A stretch of DNA of 64,000 bases, taken from assembly GCA_021397845.1 (NCBI GenBank), contig CM038052.1:141179854-141243853 (forward strand), in the 5' to 3' direction. The position numbers and the translations under genes are program-made. The DNA comes from Areca catechu. Its lineage: Eukaryota > Streptophyta > Magnoliopsida > Arecales > Arecaceae. The notes beneath the pieces are model-generated. The model was not told where the DNA came from. It did no database searches and saw only the letters and a list, made by a program, of their open reading frames with translations. Every line of letters starts with the position of its first letter. Position 1 is the stretch's first letter. This document shows, piece after piece, positions 46,920 to 58,474 of the stretch.

Positions 46920-47005
46920 GCTCTGATACTAAGAATGATGGGGGGTAATAATGCACGCTCTAATACCAAGAATGATGGGGGGTAATAACGCACACTCTGA
47001 TACCA
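46920..47005 (-). repeat. Triplicated primer-binding site of element C
   Basis: Three primer-site complements lie 37 bases apart: GCTCTGATACTA (46920-46931), GCTCTAATACCA (46957-46968) and ACTCTGATACCA (46994-47005). Each is followed by AGAATGATG, and the first two then by GGGGGGTAATAA. Each unit therefore repeats a mock LTR edge plus primer site. Only the third abuts the true LTR at 47010. Confidence 0.85.
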
Positions 47006-47009
47006 AGAA

Positions 47010-48788
47010 TGATGCAGAAAAAAGGAAGAAGATGATGCTAGCACGGATGATGCAAAGGTGGTTATATCTTGTTTTCTTTTTTAGGGTTTTATCTTTGGTT
47101 CCCGATTGCAAGCAAAGAGAACCTAGGAAAACTGAAAGCAAAGAAATCTATGCTAGCAGATCAATCCCTAAGAAATGATAGACCAGGACCCCGAGATTAA
47201 GGAACCCCGGGATTAGGACTAGCTCGATACAATCAATACCTACCTAGGAGATGGGGATGCAAACCTTTCAACACTCTGATGCTCTTGGTGTAGAGATCGC
47301 TCAACCTTGATGGATGCGACCTGGATGTCCGAGCTGTCGAACACGCGGATAGGCTGGCTTTTGATCCGGTGGTCACAGTGGCAAAGCAAACCTTCTCTGA
47401 TGGTCGTGGCACCAAGGGGACCTGTAGGCAAACAAAGAGGATTAGTTTTTTTTTTCTTTTTCTTTTTCCTTTTAGATGATGGAAAGGTGGAAAGAAAAAT
47501 AAAGGAAAGGTGGAGATAACTTGGGGCCTCGCACCCCGCGACGTCCTGGAAGGACGAAGGAATGTGGCCTCTCACCACGCGATGCCCTCAGGCGAAGGAA
47601 TGAGGCCTCTCACCATGCGACGCCCCGGAGGACGAAGGAAGCTCTCACTCAACCTAGCCTAAGAGACAAGGATTGAAGAAGAAGATGGAACACACAAGCT
47701 TTCTTTCATTAATCATCAATTATCTCTACAAGGAGAGATTGGGTCCCCTTTTATAGACACCCTAGAGTGCATTCAAATTTCAAATGAAAAAACCATTCAA
47801 ATTTTGAACCCAAAATACAATCCAAATAAAAGTGGCGCCCAAAGCTTTGGAGGGAGTTCTTCAAGGAAAACCAAGAGGGGGGAATAATAGCATGGCAAGA
47901 TACAAGGCGTGGGGAGGGGAGTTTGTCCTTTTGACTTCCTTATTTGCTTACTCAGTTTTGGTAGAAAACTTGAAGTAGGGCAAACTTGGAGGGATGTGTC
48001 CCCTTTGGAGTCTTCTTCCATACCTAGATGGAGTGATTCATGGCCGACCAAGGGAGAAGAAGATTGGGTATCCCTTGATGCTTGGCTTGAAGAGGGGGCT
48101 TGATGCTTGACCTTCCTTCCTTGTGTGCATAGTTTTGGAAAGAAGCTTGGATGGAGTCAAGCTTGGTGGAATGTGTCCTCCAAAATTTTTTCTAGGCTTG
48201 ATCCTTGGCTGACCAAGGGAGAAGAAGATTGGGCGTTGCACATTTGATGGCTTGGCATGGGGAGTGTGCTCCTTGGTCTTCCTTTCTTGCATGAATATTT
48301 TAGGAAGATGATTTGATTGGAGGGCTTGCTTTGTGGCTTGAATCTTCAACAACCCAAATATGATGGCTCATGGCATGATATGGGGAGGGGATAATGGAGG
48401 CGTGTGGAATGCTTATGGGGAACCTCCTTGCTTCCATTCTTGGGTGCACATGTAGCATTGATGTGGCGCCATGCAGCTGATGAAATGGTAGTGTCAAGTC
48501 AAAGCTTGGTCCACTAAAATGGGCTTGACCCAAAGGACAAGTTTTCTCTCATTAGGTTGGGACCCGAAGTTCAGGCAGACCCAGACTTGGATTAAAGTAA
48601 ATTACAGGACTCGAGTTGACCAAATCTTGACCCAATTGGTCAAGGTACAAAATTTAGACTTGGCTCAAAGCAAAGATAATTACAAAATTAAAGGCTTGAA
48701 GCCTTATTACAGGACTCAATGGGTAGAACCCTAATTAGAGATCCCCCGAAGGTTGAAGGGCTCAAGTCAAACCCTGATGCCCACATCA
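47010..48788 (-). repeat. 5' LTR of element C (promoter copy)
   Basis: 1779 bp. In element sense TGATGTGGGCATCAGGG to TTTTCTGCATCA. It carries the GC-rich repeats (about 47520-47640) and the ~165-bp tandem duplication (about 47956-48295). It preserves the uninterrupted form of the B insertion site near 47384-47392. Confidence 0.87.
47748..47757 (-). promoter_or_regulatory. TATA-like box of the C 5' LTR
   Basis: On minus GTCTATAAAAGG lies here, upstream of the GC-rich repeats. The same motif is in the other LTR near 43218-43227. Confidence 0.5.
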
Positions 48789-49133
48789 CCTAATTTTCCC
48801 TAGAGGGCTAGGTGACACAGGTCATGTTCGAGCTGTGTGAGCCAACTAGTGCATTTAATCCTTTAGCTATTATTGAAAGCTAGTGCCTAAGACAGGGGGT
48901 CCAGAGTCAAATAACCTAAGTGGTGCTATGGTTACTTAATTGGGTCCTTGCGTTAAGCAGGGGGGCCTCCCACACTCCCACCCCCTACCTGGCCAGTGGA
49001 AGGATTGGCTACTGGGTTAAGTGTAAGTTGAGCTGACCCATTCAGTTTGGACTCTAGGTCTAGCAATCCCTAGATTGTACTAACCCTTGCATGTTTGGTT
49101 GCATCATTCCACTTTGATTGATTGAATGTTTGC
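48789..49133 (+). other. Leader of F, part after the C insertion
   Basis: It starts with the second CCTAA and runs to the gag ATG at 49134. It contains CCTAATTTTCCCTAGAGGG, homologous to the leader of B near 36115. No gene is present. Confidence 0.7.
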
Positions 49134-49919
49134 ATGACCACTAGGATACGAACCCAATACTATGACCCATACTTAGAGCCCAACCCTATGAGAACCTCAT
49201 ACCATGACCCATACCAAGAACCCAGACCCTATTACGCTTCCAGTCCCTATTACCCTAGTCCCTATTTACCTAGATGCACTGACTCCAGATTCTAGGATCA
49301 CAAACTTTTAGTACAGTGGTGGGATTTGAGACAGGATAACAAAACTGTGTCTAAATACATTGACCAATTTGATGAGTTTTATGGGACATGTTATATAGTT
49401 GAACCTGAGTCTAAAATCATATCTAGGTTTAAAGCTGGCCTACGTAGAGTTATCCAATGGGAAATGTTTAGATGGCAAATTTGAGACCTAGATGATGCCG
49501 ATCACATAGCTTTGATATTCGAGTCAACCTATAGGACTGAACCCATAACCTATGAACCCATAACCCTTAGTCAGCCTGAGCCTAATAGGATTAGTACCCC
49601 TAGATATGAACCCAGTGTTAGTCCACTTTTCCTTTGTCAACCTAAACCCACTAGGATCAGTGCCCATAGTCAAAACCCTAGTATTAATTAGGAACCCCTT
49701 AGTCAACCCATCCCTGCTACCCCAGTTAATAGCCAGTTTTCCTTTAGCCAAACCCCTCCTACTACCCCATTGGTTCACCAGAATGACCTAGAAGAGGACG
49801 TATATGAGGTTGATCCAAGTTTGGTGGAGGAGTATGAAGATGATGAGTCTATTAAAGATCTAGAGGAAGATACACCTATAAAAGACCCAGAATTAGTTGA
49901 CTATGCCAAATCTAGATAG
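49134..49919 (+). pseudogene. Gag remnant of element F
   Basis: Start MTTRIRTQYYDPYLEP, with several degenerate EP..RT..YDPY units, then stops. The second half of the capsid is still recognisable (QWWDLRQDNKTVSKYIDQFDE, ISRFKAGLRR). No zinc knuckle is visible. The acidic gag tail EEDVYEVDPSLVEEYEDDE matches A (EEEVYEAGMNLVEEYEGEE). Several in-frame stops make it inactive. Confidence 0.65.
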
Positions 49920-49975
49920 AAACCAACCCAGAATTAGTTGAGTCGGAATTCCAGTGCAACTAACCCAATTCAACC

Positions 49976-50806
49976 ATGGAGTCCAATCTAAAAACTCTCC
50001 TTAAGGCCATGATTGAACAATTGACCCAGATGAACACCCAAAACCAAGCCCAGCTTGACCAGATGGTCACCCAATCCCAAAGTCAGTTTACCCCGTCAAC
50101 CATCGAAACCAACCAAATGACCTAAACCAACAACCAAGCAACCAATAAGCTTGACCAATTAACTAATAAGTTAGACCAGGTAAAAGCCAATCCAGAGTTA
50201 GCTGACCCTGACCATACCCAACCTGTAGTGGAAGAATCATTAGAGGAAGAAACCCATGACCCTGTGACTGTAACTCTACCTGAGGAGACTTTAGAAGAAA
50301 GTCCAATTATAGAGCCTAGTCCTAAATTTCATGAGCCATAAGAGTTTATTAAGAACTTGATCTTTTTAAATCAGTACCCTTAAGATGAAGTCACCTCTTT
50401 GACTCCACTTGATCTCTTTCCTGAAATCAATGACCCTTTCTTCCATTATGCGGACCCTTTAGATATACAACAACCCCATACGGTCAATCTTATTAGTCTA
50501 GATTTAATCACTGACACCCCTTCTTACATCTTATTCTATCCAATCAACCTTGAACCCTTTTCTTACTTTCTACCCCACCAGACTAACTCAGAATCTACCT
50601 CATATTTTCTGCCTTTTCTTGAGTTTTCTTATATTATTTTAACCATTCATCTGCATTTTATAGAGATAAGTATAATGCATGCATTCATTGAGTATGTCAT
50701 ATTTGCAGCTTACTTTTGGAGGATCCTATGGCACTTAGTAGGAGTCCATGCACCATTCTCATCTGCATGTCACCCACCTGACAAAAGGTTAAACCCACAG
50801 TTGTAG
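49976..50806 (+). pseudogene. Element F coiled segment and integrase-core remnant
   Basis: It opens with MESNLKTLLKAMIEQLTQMN, a Gln/Asn-rich likely coiled coil, then an acidic part (LPEETLEESPIIEPSPK) shared with G, broken by stops near 50130, 50340 and 50382. From 50399 the frame is open: LFPEINDPFFHYADPLDI is nearly the same in G. The last 72 codons are the integrase remnant (TSYFLPF, AAYFWRILWHLVG), again with the six-residue loss that removes SDRD. Confidence 0.65.
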
Positions 50807-50943
50807 TGTAGGGTTTAATAAAATTTGTATATCAATAAGTGTTAGCATGAGCTATTTGACCACATTAGGTGTTTTGTCTGCATGTCATTAGGTGTTAGTA
50901 TGAGTCCCCTACATCATATGTTAGGAGTCTGCATGTGTCAGCA

Positions 50944-51510
50944 TGTTTGCATTTGCATCAAGAAATTAGTCAAAAATTGAGCATAAGTAATGAACTATAT
51001 AAAAACTTGGCTAATTCCCGAAAGAAGGTTAAAAAATTTTTAGAGGATTATGTGATTGTAAAGGAATTTCATGCTCGTGAAGCTAGCCCATTCAGAATAA
51101 TGAAAAGAGTTGGACCCAATGCCTATGCACTTGAGATACCACCTAATTTAAGTATTAGCTCCACCTTCAACATCTTGGACCTTGTAGAGCATAGGGAGCC
51201 ATCAGCGATACCTAGCAAGCACCTTGAGCCTATCCCTTCCTTTAAGAGTGAACCCACCCCAGAGTATCCACAAACAATTTGGCCAAACACTGAGGAAAAG
51301 AGTGAGCGAATCCTGGATGATTAAGCCATCAGTACCTAAGATAAAGGTTATCAAAGGTATTTGGTCAGATAGCAAGGTCAGCTAGAATCTGAGAACTTGT
51401 AGAGCACTGGTGAGGATCTGCCACACCTCAACCCAGACCCTCCTTGAGTAGTATAAGAGCCAAATTGACCCTTACTCGATGGAGTCGAGTTCCTCCCGCC
51501 CTGGGAAAAT
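50944..51510 (+). pseudogene. Integrase tail and chromodomain remnant of element F
   Basis: Open to 51324: it aligns with A from HKEIHAKINLSNETYKKL to the chromodomain start (EERILDD-like), but lacks the RPERFPPGTV stretch. The GPF module reads ASPFRIMKRVGPNAYALEIP. After a stop the chromodomain continues in broken form to the palindrome and polypurine tract (about 51475-51510). Confidence 0.65.
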
Positions 51511-52949
51511 TGGTGGGGACACTAGGATCAAACACAGATCACTAGATCCCATTTGGTTTACTGTTTATGATTTTTAGAACCTTAGTCAAGTGTCACAATT
51601 TTGTAAGCAAGTAAGATTGAGTCCTGTAATAAGTTGAGACTAGTTGATTTGTCTCAACCCTAGTCAGTCATTGAGTCCTGTACTTAAGTACTAGTCCAGT
51701 ATCAGTCCAATTTTGTACAAGAGAGGAGATTACCTAGTGTTGGAGTTCCACCGGGCCTCATCCAGGAGTCTAAGGCCTTCACATCAGCTTACATCAGCTT
51801 GTTGGACCTTATTTGACACCCTAGAATCCTAAATGCTCTCCAGATGCCCTGATTCCTCCTAAATGCCATTCCAGATGCTAGATTTCTTCCAGATGCCATG
51901 GAATATCCTTAACCCAAGGTGCCCCTTGATTCTAGGGAGATACCAGCATCTTAGTCCAAGAAATTCAAGCCTAGGAGCAAGGTCCAAGCCTTTAAAAAAT
52001 AAGATTCTAGTCTAATACCCGGAATATACCAGCCCAGGCATCCCAGCTTCCAGGAGACCCAAAGCCCATGTGCCCTCCACTCTTGGCCACCCCTTTCTGC
52101 CCCTTGAAGCCCAACATGCCTAGGATAGGCATCCTCCATGAGTTGACCAAGTCCAAGCTTGAAGGAAGAGTCCAAATGAATGAAGGAAAACTAGTTTTTG
52201 TTTCATTCAAACAATATACTCCTAGTTTTAGGTTACTTGTGTAGTTTTTCTCCCATTCAAAGTGTGTAAACCTATCCTAACTAAAATATGGCTAAAGTCC
52301 TAATAAAGAGAGGGCATGGGAACTCTATAAATATCCCACCCCTCCTCCTCTTTTATTCAATCAACTCTTATGAAATATTATTCTACTGAATTGTTTTAAG
52401 ACTGGTGTCTTGTGTTCTTTTGGGTTTCTTTGGTTTATGTTCTTGTGTTGGCCGACCACTATCCTTGCAATCCCTCCATGCCCAAGCCTCCAACCTTGCC
52501 TCTTGACTATAGCCTTAGCATTGAAAAGGAGCCCTGAAAGGTCCCCGAGGTATTTCCCCTCCCTAAAGGAGGTTTTCCTTGCCTTCAGATTGGGTCCATA
52601 TCGCCTTCAGATTTGGGAACCAAAGGCTTGTTCTTCCACATGCCATCCAGAGTATTGAGGGATCTCTTCTTCAAAGGAACTGCAATCGCTGTCTAGTAAA
52701 AGCCTTCCCCCTCTTGAGTTCTGATCTGGTGACAGGTACGCTATCCTAAACTAGGAGTTTCTCAATTCCCCGGTCCCGGATTTATTATTCTGCATGAGGT
52801 ATTTTCCGAGTATGATAGTTTCTTGCATTACTAGTCTTTCTACTAATTTGTTACTTATTTTCGAGTCTTTAGCCACTGAATTAAATTCTAAAAAAAATCT
52901 AAAAAATTAGTTTTCTGATTTTCATCAGTCCTAGGATCATCCTGCATCA
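51511..52949 (+). repeat. 3' LTR of element F
   Basis: 1439 bp, TGGTGGGGACACTAGG to ATCCTGCATCA. The final part matches 32586-32782. Homology of its start to the G LTR (TGGTGGGGACACC) points to the same subfamily. Confidence 0.8.
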
Positions 52950-53380
52950 CCCCAGACCTAGTTTGGGCCACGTTCTCATATAAAATGAAAGGAAGAATCC
53001 CTGAAAGGGGGGGAGGAAGGAAATCGATAAGAAATAGAGAGCTAACGGGCAAGGAACCAGCCAGCAGAACCTCCCAAGCTCTCTGATCCCAACTCCACCT
53101 GGTCTTTACACCTCAATTATGTTTTTCATCCTCTATGCATGGAGAGTCCCCAAGCTCTCCACCATAGAGGTTCTGTTCTCCTAGATCATCTTACTGACTT
53201 GACCATCAGAGTGTTCCTGCCAGAACCCTGACTTGGGTATCCTCTATTTTGCAGGGCAGCCAACCAAGGAGTGCACCGGAGCAGAGGACCAAGAGCCCTA
53301 TAGGAGCCCGATGTATCCATGACACGTTAGAGCTGTGGGCCACGATGATCTAGGAGGCAAAAGTTACCATGTGATATAGT
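52950..53380 (+). repeat. Tat-like LTR fragment, forward
   Basis: Bases about 53150-53360 are similar, in inverted orientation, to 53820-54060 (shared GAGAGTCCCC...GCTCT, TTGACCATCAGAGTG and GAGCTGTGGGCCACGA blocks). It directly follows F, so F probably inserted in or next to it. Edges are uncertain. Confidence 0.45.
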
Positions 53381-53817
53381 CTTTCTATTAGTTTTCCAAC
53401 AAGATGGAGATTATGGATTACTTATTAAATCTCATCATCCATCATATGCCAAATCATTCGACTTTAGTTCTTAAGAATTGTAAAAATTCTTTTTCATCAT
53501 TTTAAACTATCCCGATCGAGGTCTCTTGAACTCAGTCTCATATATCACATAGAATTTACTTCTTTATCTACCAAAGATAACAGATTCCATGTAAGAGCAA
53601 ATTCGATTCCTATAATGAAACTACTATAGCCAACATGCATTATGAGCACACAATGGCTAGGGATAAAGTTCATATGCAGTCAAACCATAATAGCCTCATT
53701 ATAAACAGTCGAAGCACCGCAGGTCAAAAGACTAGTCACACTACTATAGCATCGATTAAGTCATTGATTAGTATGTTACCATCCAAGTAACTTCTCGTAT
53801 TAGTCATGCTCGATATC
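53381..53817. repeat. Diverged stretch, possibly a Copia LTR relic
   Basis: AT-rich, non-coding. Short blocks such as GCAGGTCAAAAGACTAGT resemble 3060-3090 of solo LTR S. The link is weak and nothing else is recognised. Confidence 0.3.
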
Positions 53818-55434
53818 TGTTGTCGCTCGGATCGTCGTGGCCCATAGCTCTGACACGTTGGGTTCCCGTCGGGTGCTTGGCACCCCATATCATGGTCGGC
53901 TCACTTGCTCGCTCTGAGGGTTCTGCAAGATAAAGGAAAGCCTTGGGCTGGGAATTCTGGTGAAGACACTCCAATGATCAAGTCAGTGGAAAAATTGAGG
54001 TGAACAGAAACCTCTATAGCAAAGAGCATGGGGGACTCTCCGCATTGAGAGAGTGATAAGATAAAAGACAATGCTCAAACAAAAGAGTCTCTGTTGTTTC
54101 TTTCTTGCTTGCTTACCTCTACTTACCTTTTCGTATGGGTCTAATATTGGTGAGTGGCCTTTGTTAGCTTCCAGGTTCCCCTCTTTGAAGGAGGCTTTCC
54201 ATTGCCTGCTGTCACCTCTCTATCGAGCCGCCTGAGGCTCGAACCATAATGGGATGTTGCCATTTTGAATGATGCCACCTAGGTGCCGTAAGGCCTAGGG
54301 TATAAAGCATAGGGTCCAGGTGCCCTGTTATGGAAGTCGCAGTCTCCTAGTCATGCGATCATCGACGTATCGGCACACTGCAAGGTTTGAGAGCCTGGGG
54401 TCATCCGAATCATGTGGATTGTGTAAATGGTGCACCGCAAGGGGCCTGTACCCATGGCACGGCATGCACCACCTCTCGAAGGCTTTATGTGATCAGGTAC
54501 TCCCTTATCTTCATTTTGAATTTCGATCTCTTTATGCCTTCGGTAGGAATCCACGCTCCTACTGGTAGGAGGGTTCGCTTCAAAGGGGTTGACTCAACCT
54601 TGACCGCGAGCTGACTTAGATGGGGGGCTTGCCCGATGAGCCATGCCTCGACTGGGAGCTAACATCAGTAGGGTGGTCCATTTTGGAAGCAAGAGCTCGA
54701 CCCTGATTGGGAGCTGTCCTCAATCAGGGGGCTCAACTTGGAGGCATGGACTCGACCTCGACTGGGAGCTAACCTCAGACAGGGGGCCTGTCCAATGAGC
54801 CCTACCTCAGCTAGGAGCCAACCTCGGCCAGGTGGTTCATCCTAGTTCTTCGTCATGTAGCCTTGCCCCGGTGGCAAGTCTCTTGCCATCATGGCTATCT
54901 GCAGGCTCCATGTTAGTGAATGTTGCCACATCAGCCCGCAGACTCTATGTCAATGGATGTTACCATATCAGTTGCTCCCCACTCTCGAGCCCAAAGAATG
55001 AAGCATCCGCTTAGGGTGAAGAGAGTAATGGTTGCGCTAGCATGGAGGGGGCGCGCCCCTTCCATTTTTGATGTTGGGTGCACCGGTGTTCAGGCGGTCA
55101 TGCTTCCATGCCATCCTGATGTCACCACGTCTTCTCTCACCAAAGATGGTTATTAGTGCCTCATCGGCTTCAAGGAAATTTCTCCATGTTTGAAGTATCG
55201 CTCCAATACATGGCATCTCTTGGTTGACTGGGTGCGAGACATGGCACACATCTTTTACGAGCACGAAGTGACAGGGCTCCAGGTCATTAAATAGGATCCA
55301 TCTTCTCGATCCCCAAAGATTCTTTAGGCGGTGGAAAAATAAGACTTTCACTCCATAGCTACTCTCCCCCTTCCTCTAAGGTGAAGTCCTAAAATGCTAG
55401 ACTCTCTTCCTTCTTTCTTCTTCATATTGTAGTG
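53818..55434 (-). repeat. Probable 3' LTR of Tat-like element T
   Basis: The left end (minus-strand 3' end) is placed near 53818-53821 by comparison with the inverted fragment at 53150-53360. The right end is approximate, just before the antisense ORF. It contains degenerate tandem units (54596-54845). A TATA-like string lies near 54301. No coding frame is convincing. Confidence 0.45.
54596..54845. repeat. Degenerate ~55-bp tandem repeat in the T LTR
   Basis: About four units share CTCGAC....TGGGAGCTAACCTC followed by AGGGGGC and a variable GAGCC/GGAGGCATG stretch. Spacing varies from about 49 to 57 bases. Confidence 0.55.
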
Positions 55435-57817
55435 ATGAAGTTTAGCCTCAAAGACCTTTGGGAGATGTCCCGAAAGAGTGCAGCTGTCAAGGTGCCTGAG
55501 GGGGAGCCCAGTGCGAAGGTCCGGGAGGGTGATGCTGACTCCTTTTAGGCCAAGGAGGTGGCCCATCTAGAAAGGAGGGTGCAGACCCTCTAGACTCAAC
55601 AGGAGGAGGAGAAGGCTCGGGCCACAGTGACATTTGAGAGGGCAACGGTGGCTTCTGTGCTAGCGAAGATGGCCAAAAAGGAGGCGGTGGAGGCCATCCC
55701 TAAGTTCATGGCATCCCAGGCTTTTAAGGACGAGGTCATCGAGGCTGTCTTGGACTCTGATGCGGGATAATTATGGAAACTTAATCTACTGATTATTAAG
55801 CTAATTAATAAAGAAAAATAGAGATTAGTTTTTTTTTAAATTTTTAGTTTTTAAAGACTCAAAGGTGATAATTAAGCAAACTAGTCTACTAGTTAATAAC
55901 CTACAAAGTAAATCTACAAAGTAAACTAGAAAAACAGGATTTGGTGGCTAAGAAACCACCATAAACTAGGGTCTACTTATCAAAGAATTAGATATCATAG
56001 AGTAGGAAAGGTTTTTTCAAATTTTAACAATGAAGAAGTTTCCCTCTGAAGTAGATTCGACAGGACTCTCAAGAATCTTGTGGTAGGACTTCAAGATCTC
56101 AATCTTCGAGCTCCGATCTTCCATGATGTTGGTTTTAAGGCAAGAATATCCTGACTTTAATTCTTGATCACCTGCAATCACTCAACAAAAAAAATCAATC
56201 AGTTAGAAAGTAGTAAAGAAGGAAAGAGGATGGAAAAGTTAAAGGAAAATAGATGGAAGTGGGTGGCTAGGATTTCTCGGTGTCTGGATATGTAGGGCCT
56301 CACACCCCGCGATACTCCGAAGAACAAAGGAAAGGGCCTCACACCCTGTGATGCACACAACAAAGGAATTGGACATAATGTCACTTTATTTGATCAATAA
56401 TTCATCAATAATACAAGGGGATTGATGGGATATTTTTAGACCATCAACTAGTGGTGTAATGGATACAAAGACTAGTACTAGTGTCCCTTAGGCAACAACT
56501 CTTTGAATCCTACTCTGGGCATCTTGGACTCCTGCTTTTTGAGCTAATCTAGAACTCTCTCCAAGATGGGTGACAACAAGTGATCTTCATCCTATTTGGG
56601 TGCCAAGATGAGGATGGATGAGGTGTCAAGATGAAGGGCCAAGATTGCTTCATCGATTGGCCTTGATTGCTAGACTCTGGAGTCTGGATGATGTGGACTC
56701 CTGTAGATAGTGGACTCTTTAGTCTGGATAGAAGAAAATTCAAGAGTTCTTATAGGATTCTTGAGTTCTCTAAACTTGAGCAGCTTGGAAGTTGATTGAT
56801 TAAAACACCTGAAGTAGACAACCATTGAACCTCTATCACTTTGGGTGATCAAATGGACTTGAAATTCCATGGAAGTTGGCATCAAAGAAGAGGATGGAAA
56901 GCTTGGCTGAATCCTTTATTTTTGGCATTAATTAATTGAGTGGAAGGGCATTAAGCTGAAGACTCCTTCTTCATTACTCCTCTTAAAACATAAGTGATGC
57001 TAATTCATGAATAAAAGAGGCCGACCAAGGGAGTGACATGGCAAGTGTGTTGTCCCAAATGAAATGGCATGGCATGTAAGCTGATGAAGTAGCTTGGGCA
57101 TCCTTGACTTGATGAGGTGGTGCCAAGAAGTTGGTGACATGTGGTGCCAAGGCTTGACTTGTCTTGAGCTAGTACATGGTATGTTGCGTTGTCACATGGG
57201 GTCACATGTGTCTTGACTTGATTGCACATGATATCTTGATTTGGGTCCCTTCTTGTATTACAGGACTCAATAACTAAATAATCACATGACTAAACCAACT
57301 ACAAACTAACTCTAAGCCCAACTTGATCAAATTGATCAAAAGGCATAGACATGTAAACAAATGGTTCAACTTGGTAGAAAGGGTTTGGCCCAAAAGGCTA
57401 AAAATAAAAACCCTAATTATAGTTGGTAAAAAGGGCTAAACCCAACTAAGCCTAAATAATATAATTTAAGATAAAATATTTACAGGTAATAAGGGTTTGG
57501 TTTTAGGGCTTTATTCACAGGTGATCCACAGGGATGTGGGTTCGGCCTGTCAATCTTTTCTGGCCCTAGTGTCCGCACCAGACTCCTTCCATCAAAGCTT
57601 TAGGGACTTCAAGAGCAAGGCCTTTTGCTTCTATAAGCTGAAGGGGCTTGACAATATTAGGCCTTCCATTCCATTCCCTAGGCAGGACGATGAGCCCAGC
57701 TTTGAGGAGTCATAGTCAGAGGAGGCTGAGGCTGAGGCGGAACCCGAGGCCTCCCCGAGTGCCTCGCAGGAGGTGGGGGCTACCTGTCGATCTAGAAAGG
57801 AGCCGATGGCTGGCTAA
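55435..57817 (+). pseudogene. Antisense coiled-coil ORF of element T, split by solo LTR K
   Basis: The frame opens at 55435 (MKFSLKDLWEMSRKSAAVK) on the strand opposite to T pol. Two in-frame TAG codons follow, then an acidic/basic helical stretch rich in Glu, Lys and Ala that looks like a coiled coil. It is interrupted at 55757 by LTR K and continues in the same frame after the GACTC duplication (57586 on), with a TAG at 57713-57715, an acidic tail and a TAA at 57815-57817. Position (between pol and 3' LTR) and orientation fit the additional antisense ORF known in Tat-lineage Ty3/gypsy elements. The function is unknown and the copy is dead. Confidence 0.6.
55758..57580 (-). repeat. Solo LTR K
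   Basis: 1823 bp, in element sense TGGTGCGGACACTAGGG to ATCCCGCATCA, with a perfect GACTC duplication (55753-55757 and 57581-57585). It contains two GC-rich repeat units (about 56298-56350) like those in C and in 284-380. No primer site or internal sequence is present. It interrupts the antisense ORF of T. Confidence 0.85.
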
Positions 57818-58117
57818 TGTTTAGATCTTATTTTCCTTTTTATATTTATAAGTTAAGGAGGGCCCTCAGTTTGTTGGGGGCATCTCGCAAGGAATATACA
57901 AGAAGTTTTCATATTAATGAAATCCCTTGGCTATCATTTTGCTTCTTTCTCTTTCTTTTTTTTTTTTGTGTTGCCCGGCTTTGGGCCAGGCGGAAGATGG
58001 TGGGGCTCGCTTGGAGTTCCCATATGACATCCTCGGATTGTGAGTTGGGTGATGAAATTGCTTGTCTTTGGGTGCCAGACTTCATGAGTTTCTGGGCTTG
58101 GAGCACCGGGCTCTAGG
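57818..58117. other. Spacer of element T
   Basis: Between the antisense ORF and the 51-bp array. It has a T-run at 57955-57967 and no gene. Confidence 0.5.
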
Positions 58118-58474
58118 AGTCTCCAAGCTTTGGTGCTATGGCTCCGAGCTTGAGTGTCGGGCTCCAAGAGTCTCCATACATTGGTGCTACGACCCCGAGC
58201 TTGAGTGCCGAGCTCCAGAAGTCTCCAGACTTTGGTGCTGCAGCCCCAAGCTTGAGTACCGGGCTCAAGGAGTCTCCAGACTTTGGTGATGAGGCCCTGG
58301 GCTTGAGTGCCAGGCTCCATGAGTCTCCAGACTTTGGTGCTGTGGCCCAAGACTTGAGTGCCGGGCTCCAAGAGACTCCAGGCTTTGGTGTTGTAGCCCC
58401 AGGCTTGAGTGCTGGGCTCCAGGAGTCTCCAAGCTTTGATGATGTGGCTCCCAGCTTGAGTGCGGTATGCTATG
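58118..58474 (-). repeat. 51-bp tandem array in the 3' region of T
   Basis: Seven units start near 58118, 58169, 58220, 58271, 58322, 58373 and 58424, each beginning AGTCTCCA (one AGACTCCA). On plus they translate as 17-residue repeats (such as APSLSAGLQESPDFG) because 51 is a multiple of three. I take the frame (58138-58575) as a by-product of the period. Confidence 0.85.

Larger units (their letters stand above)
33532..48788 (-). mobile_element. Element C: non-autonomous element without RT, interrupted by B
   Basis: Removing B gives LTRs of about 1821 bp (33532-33922 plus 42829-44258) and 1779 bp (47010-48788) around a 2751-bp interior. The duplication is CCTAA. The interior holds a chromodomain-end remnant, one gag-tail plus integrase-remnant frame, a gag start, a leader and three tandem primer sites. 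RT, RNase H, integrase zinc finger and capsid are all missing. The LTR, primer site and polypurine side are kept, so it could be copied in trans. Confidence 0.85.
32586..52949 (+). mobile_element. Element F: non-autonomous chromovirus-like element, interrupted by C and B
   Basis: The pieces are a truncated 5' LTR (32586-32782), primer site, leader (32798-33531 and 48789-49133), gag, a coiled segment, an integrase-core remnant, an integrase tail/chromodomain and the 3' LTR (51511-52949). RT and RNase H are absent. Element C sits in the leader with a CCTAA duplication (33527-33531 and 48789-48793). Many stops show that F is old, consistent with its place at the bottom of the nest. Confidence 0.8.

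Noticed and set aside
54351..54614. Overlapping short frames on both strands in the T LTR
   Set aside because: Short, overlapping in several frames and without homology to each other or to retroelement proteins.
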